Assembly (NCBI GenBank): GCA_937877455.1
Contig: CALFIU010000027.1
Coordinates: 1 to 35,564, forward strand
Length of the DNA stretch: 35,564 bases
Direction of reading: 5' to 3'
DNA from: an uncultured Bacteroidales bacterium
GTDB taxonomy: Bacteria; Bacteroidota; Bacteroidia; Bacteroidales; UBA3824
The notes under the pieces are model-generated. The model made no database searches, was not told where the DNA came from, and saw only the letters and a list, made by a program, of their open reading frames with translations. This document shows positions 33,187 to 35,564 of this stretch, one piece after another. The number at the start of each line of letters is the position of its first letter. The stretch's first letter is position 1. A program made the translations under genes and the position numbers.

Positions 33187-33218
33187 TTTGCATAATTCAA
33201 GAAAAAGTCGTACCTTTG
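33187..33218 (+). promoter_or_regulatory. Promoter of the IS transposase
   Basis: TTTG at 33187-33190, 20-base spacer, TACCTTTG at 33211-33218: full Bacteroidota consensus inside the IS left end, 21 bases before the transposase ATG. Confidence 0.8.
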
Positions 33219-33239
33219 TGGTATAAATTAGCGCAATCA

Positions 33240-34358
33240 ATGAAGAAAACGACAGTATACCGCAGGCCAATGGGTGAAAACCTGTTCGAGGAGGAGTTCA
33301 CAGTAGAAGCTCTCTCCCATATGGGTAATCCCCTTGAGCGACTTTCCCGTAGGGTGGATTTCGAGATGTTCCGCCCGATACTTGAAGATGCCCTTCTGAC
33401 CAAGGAGGTCAAGAGTGCCGCGGGCCGTAAGCCCATAGATGTTGTTCTGATGTTCAAAGTCATATTTCTTCAACGTTATTATGGCTTGGGCGACCATCAG
33501 ATACAGTATCAGATAATCGACCGTACAAGTTTCCGCCAGTTTCTTGGCATCCACACTGTTGCTGAGGTTCCTGACGAGAAGACCGTCTGGGCATGCAAGA
33601 ACCGCCTGAGCCAGGACGGCACTTTCGACCGTCTGTTTGACAAGTTCCGCTCCTACCTTGATTCCCTTGGACTGTCTTTCAACGAGGGGAAAATCATCGA
33701 TGCGACCTTTGTCGAGGCACCCCGTCAGCGCAACACCCGTGAAGAGAACAAGCAAATCAAGGAGGGCAACGGCAAGGCTCTTTGGCAGCCAGAGGATGGC
33801 GACTCTGAGAAAGAGAAGGAGCGCAAGGCTCACAAACGTGCCCACAAGGACATCGATGCCCGCTGGACGAAGAAGCGTGGCGAGAACCACTATGGCTACA
33901 AAGACTATGTGAAGGCCGACAAGAAGACGAAACTCATCGAGAAGTACCACACCACGGATGCCAGCGTCCACGACTCCAACGTCATAGCACCTCTTATAGA
34001 GGAGAAGGACAAGGGGCAGGACCTCTGGCTCGATGCCGGGTATGTAGGCAAGGAAGATGTGGTCACAGAGTGCGGCATGATCCCCATCATCTGCGAGAAG
34101 GGCTACAAGAACCACCCCCTGACGGACGAGCAGAAGAAGTGCAACCGCGAGAAATCGCATACCAGATGCCTGGTTGAGCACATCTTCGGATTTGTTGAGG
34201 GAGCCATGAACGGCTCATTCGTGCGCAGCATCGGAATCATACGGGCCAAGGCATCCACGGCCCTCAACTGTCTCGTCTACAACATCTTCAGATATGAACA
34301 GCTCTGCCGCTGCCAGCCTGCCATTATAGAGAAAGGCCTGGCCTCTGTGCAGGGATAA
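33240..34358 (+). CDS. IS5-family DDE transposase
   Basis: About 372 residues from the ATG at 33240 (MKKTTVYRRPMGENLF); a TTG-type upstream start at 33216 lies inside the promoter. The N-terminal DUF772-like region (LEDALLTKEVKSAAGRKPID, then FLQRYYGLGDHQIQYQI) precedes the DDE core: first D in KIIDATFVEAP, second D in LWLDAGYVG, and E in CLVEHIFGFVEG after the R-rich HTRC segment. A basic insertion (about 170-220) separates the first two. It appears complete. A long antisense frame (33237-34181) is a shadow. Codon use is strongly GC-rich compared with neighbours, a sign of recent arrival. Confidence 0.93.
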   Translation: MKKTTVYRRPMGENLFEEEFTVEALSHMGNPLERLSRRVDFEMFRPILEDALLTKEVKSAAGRKPIDVVLMFKVIFLQRYYGLGDHQIQYQIIDRTSFRQFLGIHTVAEVPDEKTVWACKNRLSQDGTFDRLFDKFRSYLDSLGLSFNEGKIIDATFVEAPRQRNTREENKQIKEGNGKALWQPEDGDSEKEKERKAHKRAHKDIDARWTKKRGENHYGYKDYVKADKKTKLIEKYHTTDASVHDSNVIAPLIEEKDKGQDLWLDAGYVGKEDVVTECGMIPIICEKGYKNHPLTDEQKKCNREKSHTRCLVEHIFGFVEGAMNGSFVRSIGIIRAKASTALNCLVYNIFRYEQLCRCQPAIIEKGLASVQG

Positions 34359-34527
34359 CTGTGTCCAAATGTGTCAAATCGTCAAAAGCAACAAGTCAAT
34401 GAGCGGATAAACGAACACTATCGCGAGCCTTAACTCTCCAGAGAGGGTGAAAATTCCGAAAGACTTATGTCAACGGAACGGCTTCCGCTCGAATTTATGA
34501 ATTAATAGATATTGCCTATAAAACATC

Positions 34528-35478
34528 ATGTCTATCATAAAACGTTTCTACAACAAATTCAGTGCGGACCGCAAAAAGCGAGGTTTCCTCTATGCGTCGC
34601 AAAGACTGGTGCAGAATGTCATCGGCATTAATCGCATTGAAGAACAGCTTGATACGCTGCGGTATTTTAATAGCATTTGGCACGACTGCTCCGCCATGCC
34701 GCCAACCACCGACCAAGATTTGAGGTTGATGCAGAAGTGCGACGCAGTTCAGTTGTTGATTTTCGACAAACTGTGCAAGAAACATGGTTTGACATATTGG
34801 TTGGACTACGGCACTCTGCTCGGAGCGGTTAGGCACAAAGGTTTCATTCCTTGGGACGACGACATGGACGTTGCCATGCCGAGGGCTGATTACGACAAAC
34901 TATTGTCTTTGGTTGGAGATTTCTTGAAACAAAATGATTTTCACGTAACATACGACGCATCACGCATCGGCATTGGTTATCAACACAGCAAGACTGGCGT
35001 TTGGCTTGATGTTTTTCCTGTGGACGAAATTGAGAGAAATGTGCCGCTGCCGCAGTGCATTGACAGCCTGAGGGGTAATATCCGTATATGCAACAGAAGG
35101 TCAGCCAGCCACTTGTCAGATTTAGAGAAATGTGCTACTCTGCGTAAAAAATACTTAACGAGCGATAGTGCAGGTCAGTATAAGATACTTTGCCATGGCC
35201 CCGAGTTTAAATACACGCCCCAACTTGTGCACCAGCACGAGGACGTGTTTCCGCTTTCTACGATAGTTTTTGAGGGCGTGGAGTTCTGCGCACCTCATAA
35301 TCCAGATGTTTATCTTCGTGGTATTTATGGCGACAATTACATGGGCTTCCCGAGTTCGGGTGTGCTGCACCACGGCGAGGCCACAGGCCGCCCACCACTA
35401 AGCCAGTGGGCAAGGTTGAATGGTGTGGATATAAACGCAGTGCTTGAAAAACTAACCGCCATCTGCGGCGAGGTGTAG
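34528..35478 (+). CDS. LicD-family phosphoryl/phosphonoyl transferase
   Basis: A 316-residue LicD protein. In LicD enzymes a CDP- or CMP-activated head group is transferred to a glycan. The family block lies at 90-117: YWLDYGTLLGAVRHKGFIPWDDDMDVAMPRADYD, with the acidic DDDMD centre. Preceding LRLMQKCDAVQLLIFDKLCKKHGL is also typical. With a cytidylyltransferase-PEP mutase in the same locus, the most economical role is transfer of CMP-hydroxyethylphosphonate to a sugar. The start codon follows the IS directly, so its original promoter has been displaced; expression may rely on the IS or read-through. Confidence 0.88.
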   Translation: MSIIKRFYNKFSADRKKRGFLYASQRLVQNVIGINRIEEQLDTLRYFNSIWHDCSAMPPTTDQDLRLMQKCDAVQLLIFDKLCKKHGLTYWLDYGTLLGAVRHKGFIPWDDDMDVAMPRADYDKLLSLVGDFLKQNDFHVTYDASRIGIGYQHSKTGVWLDVFPVDEIERNVPLPQCIDSLRGNIRICNRRSASHLSDLEKCATLRKKYLTSDSAGQYKILCHGPEFKYTPQLVHQHEDVFPLSTIVFEGVEFCAPHNPDVYLRGIYGDNYMGFPSSGVLHHGEATGRPPLSQWARLNGVDINAVLEKLTAICGEV

Positions 35479-35508
35479 GATTTAAAGAAAAAAAATACAA
35501 TCATTTTT

Positions 35509-35528
35509 TAGGGAACTTCTAATTAAAA
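35509..35528 (+). mobile_element. Possible terminus of a second IS5-like element at the window edge
   Basis: TAGGGAACTTCTAATTAAAA resembles the left end of the IS at 33144-33166: TAGGGA, two different bases, TTCTA, then ATTAAAA. AT-rich DNA follows, as in the first element. Only a terminus could be in the window. No transposase is visible. Confidence 0.3.
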
Positions 35529-35564
35529 CTATCTGATATTCAATTATATACAATTAAAATTAAA

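Larger units (their letters stand above)
33146..34527 (+). mobile_element. IS5-family-like insertion sequence between the reductase and licD
   Basis: A transposase gene with its own promoter interrupts the operon. The probable left end begins GGGATGTTCTATAAATT at about 33146. A candidate right end TATAAAACATC at 34517-34527 matches the complement of 33148-33158 at 10 of 11 positions. It ends directly before the licD ATG. The right boundary is uncertain: the terminal CCC expected from the left end is missing, and I see no target duplication. Base composition is clearly more GC-rich than either neighbour. Confidence 0.6.

Noticed and set aside
33237..34181. Long antisense frame of 314 codons
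   Set aside because: It is the opposite strand of the GC-rich transposase gene; there is no recognisable motif, and the sense frame has full DDE motifs.
18333..35564. CRISPR array, tRNA or integrase gene
   Set aside because: No regularly spaced identical repeats, no cloverleaf and no integrase-like protein seen; the only long repeats are the tandem Rpn units and the gene-start copies.

Overview
The window looks like a chromosomal fragment of an uncultured or gut-type Bacteroidales (phylum Bacteroidota). The evidence is low GC with AT-rich intergenic DNA, Bacteroidota promoters (TTTG, 19-20 bp spacer, TAnnTTTG), lipoproteins with lipoboxes, two type IX secretion system (T9SS) proteins (PorW/SprE and PorZ), an RprX/RprY two-component system and a DUF4837 lipoprotein. 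I cannot name the species.

Region 1 (about 1-18,330) is conserved core. Genes on the minus strand, in transcription order from 11,839 down to 312, are: polyprenyl diphosphate synthase, ruvC, porZ, rprX, rprY, porW/sprE, a beta-propeller-like lipoprotein, a SPOR lipoprotein and an orphan sensor kinase. Divergent promoters at about 11.86-11.98 kb separate these from plus-strand rseP (site-2 protease), a DUF4837 lipoprotein, a QueD-like 6-carboxytetrahydropterin synthase, polA and a membrane PH-domain-like protein.

Region 2 (about 18,400-35,564) is accessory and visibly less AT-rich. It opens with three Rpn/PD-(D/E)XK putative transposase genes, two of them in a tandem 1.2 kb duplication that looks identical. 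A surface-polysaccharide locus follows: Wzx-type flippase, a ParB-like/nucleotidyltransferase-like protein, a GT4 glycosyltransferase, a hexapeptide acyltransferase, a three-gene phosphonate pathway (cytidylyltransferase-PEP mutase fusion, phosphonopyruvate decarboxylase, iron-type alcohol dehydrogenase as phosphonoacetaldehyde reductase), an IS5-like insertion sequence and a LicD-family transferase. With no aminotransferase visible, the likely product is 2-hydroxyethylphosphonate, activated as a CMP ester and transferred to a glycan by LicD. That is an inference.

The most unusual feature is a pair of homologous, overlapping two-gene cassettes of unknown function, called A/B here (22,347-23,199 and 27,672-28,624). 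Each sits directly upstream of a polysaccharide gene and has, on its other side, a partial copy of the 5' end of that same downstream gene. For A2/B2 the copy is 33/35 bases of the acyltransferase start. For A1/B1 it is a degenerate copy of about 130 bases of the flippase start. The Rpn units are also bracketed by flippase-start remnants. Between them lie copies of a 34-35 codon ORF whose versions differ almost only by synonymous changes, followed by a shared promoter. Together this suggests a family of gene-start-targeted cassettes (Rpn or A/B payloads) that leave the downstream gene intact.
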